Shown here piece by piece: positions 32,286 to 44,676 of a DNA stretch of 64,000 nt; positions within the stretch are counted from its first letter, which is position 1, and every line of letters begins with the position of its first letter. The stretch lies in the NCBI GenBank assembly GCA_025890175.1, contig JANPYM010000007.1, positions 769,365 to 833,364 of the forward strand, in the 5' to 3' direction. This DNA comes from Ciborinia camelliae. Lineage: Eukaryota; Ascomycota; Leotiomycetes; Helotiales; Sclerotiniaceae. Under the pieces are notes generated by a model, which saw nothing but the letters and a program-made list of their open reading frames with translations, did no database searches and was not told the DNA's origin. The position numbers were made by a program, and so were the translations under genes.

Positions 32286-35200
32286 TTATCCCGCCATCCT
32301 TGGACTCCGTCTCCTTCCTGTGCTTTGTGCAAATACTTCAGATCCTGGCATCGCATTCTCTCTTCCCTCTAGAGGAACCACGGTCGACCTTTTCGATAAC
32401 CTTCGCTTTGGTATCTTACCAGTTGCCTGCTTCTTGAAAGGTGGGGGAGCTGTCCCATCTGAATCAACAGATTTCACTGAACCATTTGACATTATGCTTT
32501 GGCTTAGGCTTTGAATCTCTGAGGTCAGCGTCCCAGCGTTTATGTTCACATCGATCTCCCTAAGTCCAGTTGGCTTGTTTTCTTGTTCCACAATAGGAAC
32601 GAAAGCTATCTCATCATCTCCAGTAGGCGTAGAATCATTGTAAACCACTGGGATAACAACTTTGCTCGGCGATGACATGGCCTGTGGCCGACGAAGAGCT
32701 GCCAGAAGTGTTTCATGCGCTTCAGTCCGTGGTAATTGCGTTGGGTATTGATACTGAACCTTTTGGGGAGTTTCTCCTGTTGGCTCGTATTCCTGTATCG
32801 CCGTTCTAGAAATATCGGTGCGAAGATTTGCTAGTGGTTGTCGAAGGTTGTCATCTAATGGAGTAAGGTTCTCGGCCAAGGCTGTTGTCTTCGAGGTCAT
32901 CTCCTCACCGAGATCTTTAACACGACCGTATGTTGATGTAAAGTGGGTCCCGATGTTGTCATACGAAGATTTGACCGTATTTGACAGACCTTGAAGGGAT
33001 TTTGCATGTAGATCGTGATGTTGCGCATTTTGCGCTCTGGCACGAGTGACAAAATCATCAAGCGCTTGCATTTGAGTGCTGATATCGTTCATTTGTTCAT
33101 CGACAATACGAACGGTCTCATCATGTACAGATCTGGTTGTAGCTTGAAGAGATGCGTTGTGTTTATTCGCAGCCATCCAATCATCCTTCAACTTAGTCTT
33201 CAGACTCTCTCTGGATCTCAAGACCTCCTCGACAAGTTTCTCTTCCTTTTCGTTCCATGAATCCATTCCTTGACTATACTGAACTCGAGTGGCTTCGAAA
33301 GATTCATTTGATGCTTGGATATCCGTTCGAACGGCTGCAATTTTTTCACCAAGGCGTTTATCTTGAGCTTCGCCTTGGGCCATAACTAAAGTCGATATCT
33401 GTGAAAGAAGGTTTTGACGATCTTCGGCGGCTTGCTTTCGTTCTTCCAGGATAACCTCGTCAAGTTTTGAGTTGATGGCAGTATTCGATTCAATTGCGGC
33501 TTCGCCAGCCGCATGAAGTTGTTGCCTCAATTCATTTGCCTCTGCTTTCTGTGCATTGACGTGTTTGAGAAGGTCTTCAAATATCGACTTGAAATCTCGG
33601 CCGAGGGAGCTATATGACCCATGAAGTTGAGTATGAAATGCACCAAGCTCACTAATAACTTCCGCAGATATTCTTTCTGCTGCAACAGCCAATCCTTGGA
33701 GACCTTCACCTACTCGAGATTTGACATCTTCCCGAAGAGTTTTGATCTCCTCCAAAACTACGTTCATCTCTTCCTTGGCCGAGTCTGTTTGCTCGGACAC
33801 TTCTTTTCCAGAGTTTTCAAAAGCGACAACGTTCTCCTCTAAGAATGCTTGTGTTGCCGCCAACTTTTCCAGTTCGCCATCGACAAATGATTGCATTCGA
33901 TCCGAGACAGCGGCCATGAGTTCCTGCTGCTGAATTCGGAAATCTTCGACCCGTGATTCCACGAGATTCGTTACCTCGGAGACCTGAGCTTGTGAAAGGC
34001 CCCAGGCATTTCGATTCAGTGTCTGCAGGGCCGACTTTCGTCTGTTCTTGTCATGAAGACCACCAACATCGTTTACTGTTCGTCCCAAAGTGGAAATAAG
34101 CTCACCACCTACAATGCTGAGTTGTTCTTCAGTGTGCTGGTGAGCTTTTCGAAGTACAGATTCATCCTCCAAAGTCCGGCGAGTATTTTCAAGCACTGAT
34201 TCAGTTTGCTCTAGAATACCCTTTGTCTCATCTAAGACCGATTCTGCGGCCTCAGCTTTTTTCTTCATGGTCATGAAGTTGGAAGTCAAAGAGTACAGTT
34301 CCTGGACCTTGTTACGGAGATTCGTTTCCATGGTCTCAATCTTTGCTGCTTGTTCTTCACTGAGTATCCTTCGCGACTCACTTTCGACTTGGATCTCTTC
34401 ATAATTCTCATTGGTTAGATACACACCATTTCGCTGTCTGGCGGCAATAAGTTCTCCCTTAAGCTTTTCGATTTCGTATGTGAAATCCTTTAGAAGTGTC
34501 TTTTTGTTGACCATTTGGTTAACTTGTGGTTTGTTACGAATGTTCTTAGCTCTGAATGCATAATCCAAGGTCGAAATTGTCTCCTCCAAGTTGCTTTTAG
34601 CAGGGGAGACTGTGGCAATGATGCACGTTTTCGTCCGGCCACCTAACGAATCTTGAAGAAGACGTGTGAGTTTTGATTCACGGTAAGGAATATGAACTTC
34701 ACGAGAACTTCGATCGACCAGAGCATTGATAACACGGCCAAGTGTCAATAAACTCTTGTTGATCAAACCAGCCTCAGCAGCTCTCTTGTTCTCGGCACCA
34801 CTGCGTTGAATATTTTCACTTCCTGCCAAATCAACCAAGTTCAACTTTCCAGCACTAACATAGTCCTCTCCATTTTCTGCTCTCCTCTTGATGTAAGCAG
34901 TGACTGTGAAAACCGTGTGACTTCTACTACTAAGGTCGTTACATTTAGTTGCTGCAACCTGTCGTTTGAAGGATCCATCTTGCAGAATCTTAACACCATC
35001 CCTAGCGGTTTTGATATACGATTCCTCCATTCCCTGAACAATTGTACTGGAACTTCCCTTTTTGCTGGTATCATCGTAAATCTTCAACTTTGTGGTATCA
35101 TCCACCGATATCAAATCGCGCAGTTCCTCATTATAGAGTTCGATAAATGAACACTTCACCGAGGATTCCGCTTCATCTAATTCGAGTTTGTTGAACAAGG

Positions 35201-35841
35201 CGTGAAGAGCTCGAGGTATAATTCCAGCATTATCTGAAAGGATTCCGAAATGATCGCTCATATCTCCAGACATTGTATACGTTTTTCCAGTACCGGTTTG
35301 ACCGTATGCGAATATCGTACAGTTGTATCCCGCAAGCATCTAAAATGATCAGTAAAGCCATATATGCAAATAATAGAATCAAAATTACCTCATCAAGAAT
35401 TGGAGTCACAACATCATCGAAAATCATTGCTTGATCTGCAGCAGATGAAAATACTTTATCGAAATGGTAGCTCTTGTTACTGAGAGCGCTGGGTCCCATA
35501 GATAAATCAAGATTCTTGCCCTTGACTCCTTCTGTTGAGAGTACAACTCCACTGTTCTCTCTAACTTCACGCTCATTTCGACCTCTACATCGTACCACGA
35601 CGTTGATATTTGTCTCTCCACCTCCATCTTGTTCAAAATCTCTTTCTTTCCTTTTCTTTCCTGTGGTAGATGTCGCAACCGATACGACTGATTCTGTCGG
35701 TGATACTGCGCGAGATCTCGGCGGCGCTGGCATTGCAGAGCTTGGAGGTCTTGGAGCTAGAGAACTTGAAGGTCTTGGTGGAGGTCGCATAGTGTTTATC
35801 CTTTTATTTACAGCTGGCGCTGCTCGAGGGATTCCTGCCAT
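32286..35841 (-). CDS. bimC: Kinesin-5 (BimC/Cut7/Eg5) mitotic motor
   Basis: Two exons, 35841-35389 and 35339-32286 (intron 49 bp), giving 1168 residues. Kinesin-5 forms bipolar tetramers that crosslink and slide antiparallel spindle microtubules. The motor begins at about residue 78 (NINVVVRCRGRNEREV). It has P-loop GQTGTGKT (164-171), switch I SSRSHTVFTV (about 288) and switch II DLAGSEN (about 322), then the neck linker RAKNIRNKPQVNQ. A long coiled-coil stalk follows. Near the C-terminus the BimC box TGETPQKVQYQYPTQLP (from about residue 1003) carries the Thr-Pro site that mitotic CDK phosphorylates in this family to send the motor to spindles. The Pro/Arg-rich N-terminal 75 residues are poorly conserved in general. 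The end is basic (KRRLSKR, RRRSPRMAG). The gene is divergent from the PHAF1 homologue. Confidence 0.97.
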
Positions 35842-36253
35842 AACTTGGCGATTATGATTTATCGAAGGAACCTAATAATTGAATGTTGCGAGGGAAGGAA
35901 GTAGTCTGGTGAAGTTTGTTTTGCTCGTTTGTTTGCGTATCCAGTATCAATTAGTCGTTCGACGCGTACATTCATGAAGACGTGAGAGCAGCGGGCATAC
36001 GAATCAATGGTGATTGAAGACCTCGAAACAAAGTATGGCTTTCTTTTACCTTGAGAAATACAATGTATACGAGTAATGTCGTCCTATTGTTGTTGTCGCA
36101 AATGCCGGTAATTTGTTGATGTTCCGTCTTTACCACCTCCACTTCCACTTTTCTTAATTCACATTTCTTCCTCCACCAAAATTGTTGCCTCGGCAACCAA
36201 ACTAATGCCACTTTACCACCTGGGCAGCATCGCAAGCTTCATGCCCCACCAAG
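35842..36253. promoter_or_regulatory. Compact divergent promoter, kinesin-5 / PHAF1 homologue
   Basis: Only 412 bp separate the two start codons on opposite strands, so both promoters must lie here or overlap the 5' ends. No specific factor site can be named from sequence alone. Confidence 0.6.
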
Positions 36254-37982
36254 ATGTCATCGCTCTGGAACCATCTGTCTCCTCATCCGCATTCACAGAA
36301 GCAATATCCAAATAGTTCAAGTATATCTGCTTCTTCTGTTGGTAATTCATACACAAATGTAGCAGATATGTCACTATTCACAGCCCAAGTTCATCCTGGA
36401 CGAGCTCTAGGTTTTCTAGGTATGCACCGGTAGATGAATACAATGATTCCCTTCACAAAGAATGGCAACTGATAGTATATCCTCAGTTCTTGGAGCTTCA
36501 CTTCACGAAATTATCACACGAATAAAAGCCGAACCACAACGATTTCCTAAGCTCGAATTAACTTATGAGCCCACAGCTCCTGTCGATGAGCCTGTTATCC
36601 TCAGCCTACCCTCTAACGGCATCCGTTTACGATTTGATGGACCTCAACAACGTCTGCGACTGATAGAAGTGTTGGACTTTACGAAGAATAAACTCACATA
36701 CAATGATCGAGAGGTTTTAAGATCTGGTGGAACTGTTTCACCAAATAGCGCAGGGACTGGTCATCTTACTGGACCAACATTTCGACATATTTACAAGAGT
36801 TTAATTGGACCTACGTTTCCTGGAGAATACATCAACCCCGAAATTGGAGATGAGATTGGAATATATGTGTTATCATATCCCGGAGTCGCATTTTCGTTCC
36901 CTATCAATAAATCATCTTGGTCTCCCGGAAAAGATGTTGTTTCACTGCTCTCATCATCTACTAGCCAGTGTGCTTCTTCCATGGCGATATTCTCAGGGGA
37001 ATCTTGGCCCGAGGCACGAGACAACTTGTTTTCCCAGACCCTAGAACCTTTAAAGACATTTGCTCCTTTGACAAAAGGTAGAGAGCCGGTTGCAGATGAA
37101 ATTGGCCTTGTTCGACTTCATGGTGGAGGCAAACTTGAGCTAGTTCGTCGTTTCAACAGCATTCCATTTTGGATTCTTCTGGGCGAAACCACTCCTCAAG
37201 AGCTTGTAGCTGAACTTGGACCGCCTGATGCTATATATCGAAAAAATGATCAAAAAATGACAATCCATAAAGCTAGAACTGCAAGTAGTTCGGGTAGGCA
37301 CCCAGCTTCAACGGATCTACGAGATGATTCTACCGATACAGATCAATCTTCGGCCCACACTGCAACTGATGACTCTGATGATGATAGTGGTGAAGGAGAA
37401 GCAGCAGGAAATGTTACCGGGGAATGCTTCTACAACTATTTCTACCACGGGTTTGATGTCCTAGTCTCTACACCGACTTCACCCTCACAGCTTCCCCCAT
37501 CCAAAGCTCATCTTCAAAAAGAAAACGTTCGAATCATCCCTATAGATGCAACTGCTCGTTTAGTAGCTACAAAGGTCGTATTACATAGCAACGTTCCAGG
37601 CTCATACCCCTTCAATCGACATCGACGTTGTCGCTGGGAGATTGAATACTTATCTCCAGAACCTGAATCTAAAGTTATCATCAACTCCGAAACTCCCTTC
37701 CCATCAATCGAAAGCTCTCTTCATAACGAATGGCAAAGCATCTACAATAATGTGGAAGAAGCAAAGCAACGACAACGAGGTATGGTACTAAATCGTGACT
37801 GGGGCGATAGTCCAGGTAGTAGTTGCGAACTCCTCGGTGGTTGGGAAGATAGTGCAGGTGGAAAGCAAAATGCTGGAAAGGAGGATGAGAAGGGTCTTGG
37901 AAATACCACGTTATTTGGATTTCCCGGATTGGTCTTTGAAGTTTTGAAGAATGGAACCGTGAGTGGTGTTACGGTGTTTTGA
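36254..37982 (+). CDS. PHAF1/UPF0183 family protein (C16orf70 homologue)
   Basis: Two exons, 36254-36419 and 36487-37982 (intron 67 bp), giving 553 residues. The splice joins HPGRALGFL to VLGASLHEIITRIK, restoring the conserved opening of the UPF0183 family, where a LGF(V/I)LG motif is typical. The family core continues with LTYNDREVLRSGG, PTFRHIYKSLIGPTFPGEY, GEIYVLSYPGVAFSFPI-like strands, ELVAELGPPDAIYRKNDQKMTIH and ECFYNYFYHGFDVLV. An Asp/Ser/Thr-rich insertion (about 290-325) interrupts the domain. The human homologue PHAF1 associates with phagophores and affects autophagy, so a role in autophagy here is inference by family. The first exon codes a Ser/His-rich N-terminus ahead of the domain. 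No membrane segment was seen. Confidence 0.9.
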
Positions 37983-38342
37983 TTTGTGTGATGCTTGATG
38001 GTTCATGGTTGTTGGGTTGGATATCAAGTATATTGTTAGTGAGTGCTAGGTGCTAGGTGTTTTTCGGGTAGATATTTTTTTTTGGCTGCATGCATACGGA
38101 ACAAGGCCATCATGGATTGGATTGTTGTTTAATGGTTTATTATTAGGCACGAGGGAGTTCATAATTGTTTGATGATACCAACCAACATCTAGTATTAAAG
38201 CATTGGCATTGGCATTGGCATTGACATTCTGAATATTATCATCTTCTTTCCTAGATACTGTGAGCTCGGAAGGTTTCTTGTGTGATGGGATAGATACCTA
38301 TTCATATAATAAATATTTCCTCTCTTCCCATAGGAGTAGTAC

Positions 38343-38605
38343 TTACCAAGTAACGAGCTTGCGGTAATGATTTCGATCTTCGTCATCGAGTTCGAACATG
38401 CTATCGTTATGTGGGTAGAATGGAGAAGAGGAGGGAGGTATTTTCTGGAAGATGACCTGTAGCCAGGATTGTGATGGGCCCTGCTGATTTATTTGCTGGG
38501 GTTGAGGGGTTGGAGGTGTAGGTGAAGAAGATGTAGGGAAAGGAAGTACAGTGTTGTTCTTCTCAGTAGTGAAAATACCCGAGGGGGTTGGCTGTGTCTT
38601 CGTGG
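38343..38605 (-). CDS. Probable terminal exon of an unassigned small protein
   Basis: On the minus strand a frame is open from a consensus-like acceptor (TTCTACTAG) at 38606 to a TAA at 38343-38345: 86 residues plus a split codon. It begins with a Thr/Pro/Gln-rich stretch and ends with a globular-looking block SWLQVIFQKIPP...FYPHNDSMFELDDEDRNHYRKLVTW. Such a charged, aromatic-rich end is unlike random sequence. The start exon was not found: the nearest ATG just upstream would leave an intron of only 29 bp. If GTAAGT at the stop is used as a donor, a different C-terminus would follow. The family is unknown to me. Confidence 0.4.
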
Positions 38606-39239
38606 CTAGTAGAAGGGAAAGAGTGGATTTTTACTCATATTCATAATTGAAAACCAAGATGGACAAATTCAATTCAATTTCACATCCGATCAATTGAGCA
38701 ATGGGTCGGTCATTGTACAGTGCCCTAGATGGGAATAAGATTTCTTGTCCTATATCTATCATCTTGGGCATGAGGATTGTTTGGTCCTGAACATGATAAC
38801 AGAACTTCCAATCCCAAGGTTCTCATCTCGAGATGGAGAGTTGCTTTTCTTATCCTGTATATATCATCTCAACCTTATGTATTGATGAATGATGAGGTGA
38901 CGATGAAACTTCCAACGGTAATATTCTCGTCCTAGTCCGAGTGATTACTCAGAGCTGGAGAGATGATGTATTCTCATATCTTTTATCTATTATCTGAATA
39001 TCAGTGATTTTTTTATTCTTCGCGCGGCTGTAAATACTTTTGAACTGATTTCTGGGGGAGTATTCCATCATTGTGCAATCCTGGGGCTGAAGATCTTTGG
39101 TCTCTAATCGCCGAATGAAGAAGTATGTACTTCAAGTTGCCCAAGTCCCATAACAATGACGAAGCTTCTCATCTTACCATTCTCTTCCCATTGAAGGTGC
39201 CCAGGTATATTTGGTTTCGGGACTCGGGCTTCCATGATA

Positions 39240-39648
39240 TCATAGACCCAGAACTTGGGAGGAACGTTTGATCTGACAGAATTTATGACGATATTTGGTA
39301 AGAATATTTTTCTTCAATTCCAAGGCGTGCTTGAATCGCTCTTCTAGACACAAGATCTGATTAGACGATGCCGCCTTGTATTCAAATTGCGAATGGGCGG
39401 CACCATTCTTGAAGTAATGTAACAACCACCAAGGAAACCAAATCGAATGCCTATCCTTCAATCCCACACTACATCCCGGCTCCATGCATAACCTGAAATG
39501 AAGTCCCATCATTCCAATAACAGAAATTCAAATACCTCAGAGGATCCGCGCAAAATATCTTCATCCCCTCGCGTGGGACTTGTATCAAATAATAAACGCG
39601 AATGAAAGGATATTCCGCTGTGTTACCTAAAAGATACTTCCATTGACA
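39240..39648 (-). CDS. Possible two-exon gene fragment, unassigned
   Basis: Two minus-strand blocks join in frame across a 43-bp GT-AG gap (39493-39535). The upstream block reads GNTAEYPFIRVYYLIQVPRE and then GMKIFCADPLR. The downstream block reads LCMEPGCSVGLKDRHSIWFPWWLLHYFKN and so on to a stop at 39240-39242. Composition is protein-like, with Cys, Trp and aromatic residues and no repeats. A stop closes the frame at about 39649, and no start or further exon was found, so this may be a decayed gene or the 3' end of a longer spliced one. The intron is at the short limit for these fungi. No family recognised. Confidence 0.33.
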
Positions 39649-40994
39649 TTACGAGGTGTTCTGCAAAGATTAGCGGTAGGCTTGGTGATGTTCCTCCGTA
39701 GAATATTATATGGACGTCTAACGACGTTCTTGGTAGGAAGCGTTCATAATCTTAAATATTAAGAATTCCACTAAAAGAAACTGCTCGAAAGTCATGGCAT
39801 CTATCCAGCACTTAAGATATCGGGTTCTCTGCCTCTCGTTTCGACCTAGACTCTTTCACTCTAATCTCAACAACCACCTGCCAGATCATTGATTTCGGTT
39901 CTCCAAAGCATTATTCCAGAGCAATGTCAATTTGAATTTGATGATGCCAGCGTGCTGCAAGAAGAGTACCAAATTTGCCAAGTAACCCCCTATTTCTTAT
40001 CCAAAGAGTTATGAGTCTTTGCCGAGGAAAGGGATGCCGTTTGTTCCAGTCTCATCCCCCATTCTCGTCAAATAGAAGTACAGCAAAGAATTTTGGTATG
40101 TCCTACTAATGGATAGAGTATTCACTTACTCCTTGGAAATTCTCTACAAAAATCAGAAGAAAATTTCATGGGCTAGGTACATCCAAATAGGACTATAATA
40201 TATTCACTAATATATTCCCTTCCATTCCCAAGTCGCCAAGCTCTGGTCTTCATAAACAAATTGACTGAGGATCTGACAAACTGAAAGCCGCTCCGTTTCG
40301 ACATGGATTCCAGGATCCTTTGAGAAACATAGTTTGAAGTCTTCAGGCCTAAGATGACTTTCTTCTGGGGAATGTGATCAAGAATACACCAGGTGCACTT
40401 GTTGCCATTGATGACAGTAACTTATATCTCGTCTTAAAACATCAGTGACAAGATACGGAAGATTGAATGTGAGAAACAACATTGAAAAGTTCAGACCCTA
40501 CCTACTCAACTATCTTAAACCATATGGGACTAGAGACTTCGAGGTGATAGAACCTTAGGTATCTTCCCAAACAAAACTCATAAGAAGCAAAGCCTCACTT
40601 CAGATCAAAGGCCGGGCATCTAATAGATAGCAAGCATTTCATCTTTTATGAATAGAAAGGACACTTTTCCTTTGCATTAATCGAAATCTAGAGAACTTCA
40701 ATGGACGAAATAATTCATATGTTTATAAATATCATGAAAGATACTTTGAAATATATATACAAATGAATTTTTGGTATATTCTCAACTAGCTGGAGGATGT
40801 TGTTGTATTATTAGAAGTTTAAGGAAATTCTGGGGAAGAAACAGGGTAAGTTAACCTTAACCTTAGTACCATTTGACCCCCGATCGGTAAAACTCCACCT
40901 GTGCAGCGAGGCTGAAGCCTAACCATAAGCTTTGAGCCTCACTGAAAGCTTTCCATCAACCCAACATTTACATCAAAAGACAAATTCATAATCC

Positions 40995-41833
40995 ATGGCT
41001 CCAATACGTCGATATCTGCGGATCAGCAAGTATTCTGTCCTCGAATGTCGCATTTATGTCGATAATCCAGCTTTGGCAGAAAGTTGGCTTCTAAATTCAA
41101 GAAATCCAATCTTGCCCCGCGTCATTGAGAAGGTTCGTCCTCTGGTTTTGCCAAAGTTGCGCGAAGAGCTTCAAAGGAGTAGATCAAAGGGAAAGAAGAA
41201 GGGCATCAAGGATGTTGTCACTGATGGTGAGTAGAACAGTTTGATGGTGTCTTTAACATCACAGCAGCCATTGATAATCAAACAGAGGACTTCGAGGTAT
41301 CCATCTTCTTGACGGAAACTAGCACGCGACATTCTATCCTATTCAAACAGAAACAATTTCGAGATACAAGCAAGAAATCTTTACAGTCGAATTCCAATAA
41401 ACTCACTGGTGATACGAATGATACGCCAATTGAAGTAGCTGATGGCCCAACTTTCGTGAGAGAGGAAAGTGAAGAGCCTGTCTCTCTACAAGACTTACCC
41501 GAAGCAGAAGACGATTCCGACTTATTTATTAGTGAAGATGAAGGACCTCGTGGATCAAAACGTTCAAGAAATGAACGGGAATCTATGGACTCTGATTTTA
41601 GTCCTCTGGCAAAGCGTCAAAAAGATGGGGAAACATCAGGAGATGAAGATGATAAGAAGAAAATGGCAATGGATACATCATATGATGGCTTCACAGTAAA
41701 TGGTCGAGTGCTGTGCCTCGTAGTCAAACGGAAGGACAAGAAGGGCAAATCTCCGGCGGCGAATGGAGGTCAAGCAATGTTGGAGGATTGGATCATATCT
41801 ACGCAGATGCCACCACCGCTAGAAGATGCTTAA
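40995..41833 (+). CDS. Unrecognised conserved-looking acidic protein
   Basis: Two exons, 40995-41226 and 41286-41833 (intron 59 bp, donor GTGAGT, acceptor AACAG), giving 259 residues. The first 120 residues look like a compact fold: MAPIRRYLRISKYSVLECRI, NPALAESWLLNSRNPILPRVIEKVRPLVLPKLREEL, a basic KGKKKGIKDVV, then across the splice EDFEVSIFLTETSTRHSILFK. A disordered acidic middle follows (SEDEGPRGSKRSRNERE). A short C-terminal block, MDTSYDGFTVNGRVLCLVVKRK, looks like paired strands returning to the fold. The basic and acidic patches hint at a nuclear protein. I do not recognise the family and give no function. The start ATG directly follows a C/A-rich leader. Confidence 0.82.
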
Positions 41834-43599
41834 GATGCCCGAATATTGGTTCTCTCATGAGATATAATACGAGGGTAGCTTTGGACATTTCTTATTCAGA
41901 TCACATCTTTCAGATAGAACTGTCGAGTTCATCCTTATCGAAGAAATCCCAGACACCTATACAACAAGAGCCTATCGTCAGAACGGACGTCCAATTAAAC
42001 TTTCTACTTCGGAGCGGACCCCCTTCTGATATCTAAGAGAGATTAAGAAGTCAAAATATCCACCTGTCTGATTCGGATATTTTATTGAGCAAAAACAGTC
42101 CGAATAGGTCAAATATACCAAGCATAACCAGGAGTATCACGAACCCGAAACCTAGAGCTCGATTTCTCTGCTTCCTTCAAGCTTTACCTTCTCATCAATT
42201 CGTCAACTTATGGTATGGATGGCCACATCACGAAATGTTAATCACGGTACCTCTAAATTTCAGGCAAGATCTGAGAGGCTCGTGAGTTGTGAGATATTAA
42301 TAGTCATCCGTTCAGCCTCTATCTTCTCAAAATACTGGCTGAGATAGGATAGGGGTTAGGAAATAACGCTGTCGTAACAGCCAAAAGGGACTTTGAACAA
42401 TATCAAGTTCATATTCATCGTTTGACGATTCCTCGACAGCCATCTCTCTTGTGCGTGTGGAGGAGATGTAGATGTAAGTCTTGGCTATGTTGACAATTTA
42501 AGAGCAATTCATCAAAAAGTCCTCGCTATATCTTGACTCCTGAGTGTACTTGGTATGATCCCAGAAATGTCCACTGTCCTCCCATCCGCTTCTCCGTCCG
42601 CTTCCCCATCCATCTTCCCCATCTTCAATACGTACGTCATTGGAGCATGCGCGGATTTCGCGGGTTTCACAGATAGATGAAAGTATTATACGAATATAAG
42701 AGCCTTTATTAGGTATTATTATTTTTTTTCGGATTTTTTTCATTGTTGGAAACGGAATTGCATTTCACAATAATGGGTGATTGGTGATTGGTGATGGGTG
42801 ATGGGTGCCCCAGTAGGCAATTATTAGGTACCTAAATAATGCCACTCATAACAGGAAGTTATATATCTTATGAAATCACGGAAATCGATTTCATATATAT
42901 ATATATATATTTTTTTCTATACCCGTTTTCCTCGTCAACTTTTTCTTTTTTCATTTTTACTTCTCATATACCCACATGTATACCTGATTTCGGTTGATCA
43001 GTCGGTTGGTCGGTTGGTTTTATTTTTCGATATGATGGGCTTGATATAGCGGATTGGATTAGATTGGATTGGATACATGGGCTAGATCTTATAAGCAGGA
43101 ATAGATGAAGAGGGATAGGTGTGAAGGAATAGATAAGAGGAATAGATGAGTGAGATATTGAGATATTGAGATGTATTCCGCGGAGTTGTGTGGTTCTTGG
43201 GGTGGGTGCGCTGTTGTGGGGGAAATAATGGAGATGATCTGATCTTGGGGTCACTTCGAAGTTTTGGGCAAGGCGCGGTTTTGGAGGGGTTTGATGGAGA
43301 TGGAGATGATGGGGTGGGGTGGGGTGGAGTGAAGTGGGGTGGAGTGGAGTGGAGTGTATGGTGAAGAGGAATGGAGGGGCAGGCTGCGGTTTGGTTATTT
43401 ATTGTGGGGTGGATGGGAATGGGGAGGGGGAGGGGGATGGGGATGGGGATTGTAGTGTTATTTTGGTTGATGGTAGGTGATATCAAGGGAAGAGGAAAGG
43501 AATGGGAATGGGGTAAGAAATTGATGTTGGATATCGGATGTTGAGAACAGAACTTGCGGTAAGATAGGTGAAGGGATGGAAGGGTGAAGGGATGGAAGG

Positions 43600-43782
43600 G
43601 TGAAGAGGAGGGTGAAGAGGAGTGAAGAGGAGGGTGAAGAGGAGGGTGAAGAGGAGGGTGAAGAGGAGGGTGAAGAGGAGGGTGAAGAGGAGGGTGAAGA
43701 GGAGGGTGAAGAGGAGGGTGAAGAGGAGGGTGAAGAGGAGGGTGAAGAGGAGGGTGAAGAGGAGGGTGAAGAGGAGGGTGAG
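43600..43782. repeat. 12-bp purine minisatellite (GTGAAGAGGAGG)n
   Basis: About 15 near-perfect 12-bp copies, almost pure purine on the + strand, with one shortened unit near 43620. Since 12 is a multiple of three, it yields spurious Glu-Gly or Lys-Arg-Val frames. It is preceded by two GGGATGGAAGGGTGAA units. Confidence 0.93.
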
Positions 43783-44030
43783 GGTGAGAATGCTGATTGA
43801 GACTCCTAGGAGGAGGATTGGGAATCAGAATGAGAAATGCTCAATATTGGTACCGAGTTCTGTCTGGGTATACATGCTTACTTACATGCATGCATATATC
43901 GATCGGGCTAAGACTGAGACTAAGGCTAAGGAAAAGAAGGCTTCCTTCGGGCCAAGAAACTCGGGGCTTGGGGCTGCCGGAATCTTCGGAATCTTCATCT
44001 CGGATCATGCATCGCGGGTATGGTTGTTAT

Positions 44031-44075
44031 GAATGTGGATGTGGATGGATATGAATGTGGATGTGGATGGATATG
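44031..44075. repeat. 22-bp direct repeat, two copies
   Basis: Two exact copies of GAATGTGGATGTGGATGGAT plus two bases, head to tail. Confidence 0.85.
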
Positions 44076-44632
44076 AGGGAAAATAATACGTATGCGTGGG
44101 GTGGCAAGATCTCAGATGTAGGTATTGTATCGTAAGATAACGAAACGGAAACAGAAACAGTGAAATCATATCATAGCATAATATCCACAAGCTCTCAATC
44201 GTATTCCGAGTTTCGATAGCTCCCCCCCCTCTAAAAAAAACATCGACGTGGGATACATGGGACACGTGCCCAGTCCAGTCCATTGAAATTTAATACCTAG
44301 ATAGCATAAATACATCATCATCATATATCATCATCATACTCGTAATCGTAAGCAAGCCCTACAGTCCGATCCGCCCCTCCCCTTCAGCCTCGTATGGGGG
44401 TTTTTTTTTGTTCATGTTTGTTACCTACCTACCTACCTACCTACGTATACCTTACCTATCTTACAATTGCTATGATAATGCTATTGCTATGGCTATTATA
44501 TTTATTTTTATTACTATACTCAGATCAAAAGCCAAGCGAAGAGGCCACCTATATTCAACTTCGTATTGTGTTGTCTTGTGTTGTGTTGTGTTCTACGAGA
44601 ACACATGCACTCACGCACTTACTTACGGGGTC

Positions 44633-44676
44633 TAGGTCTAGGTCTGGGTCTAGGTCTGGGTCTAGGTCTAGGTTGG
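44633..44676. repeat. 6-bp repeat (GGTCTR)n
   Basis: About seven units of GGTCTA or GGTCTG alternating irregularly. Confidence 0.85.

Larger units (their letters stand above)
37983..40994. other. 3-kb region with two probable unassigned spliced fragments
   Basis: Between the PHAF1 homologue and the next + gene. Two minus-strand coding-like segments are listed separately (38343-38605 and 39240-39648). The rest, about 39650-40990, is AT-rich with dense stops on both strands and no recognisable element. A GGCATT run lies at 38204-38224. Confidence 0.5.

Noticed and set aside
43600..44032. Long Glu/Gly and Lys/Arg/Val open frames
   Set aside because: Products of reading the 12-bp satellite as protein; both frames are open because the period is a multiple of three.
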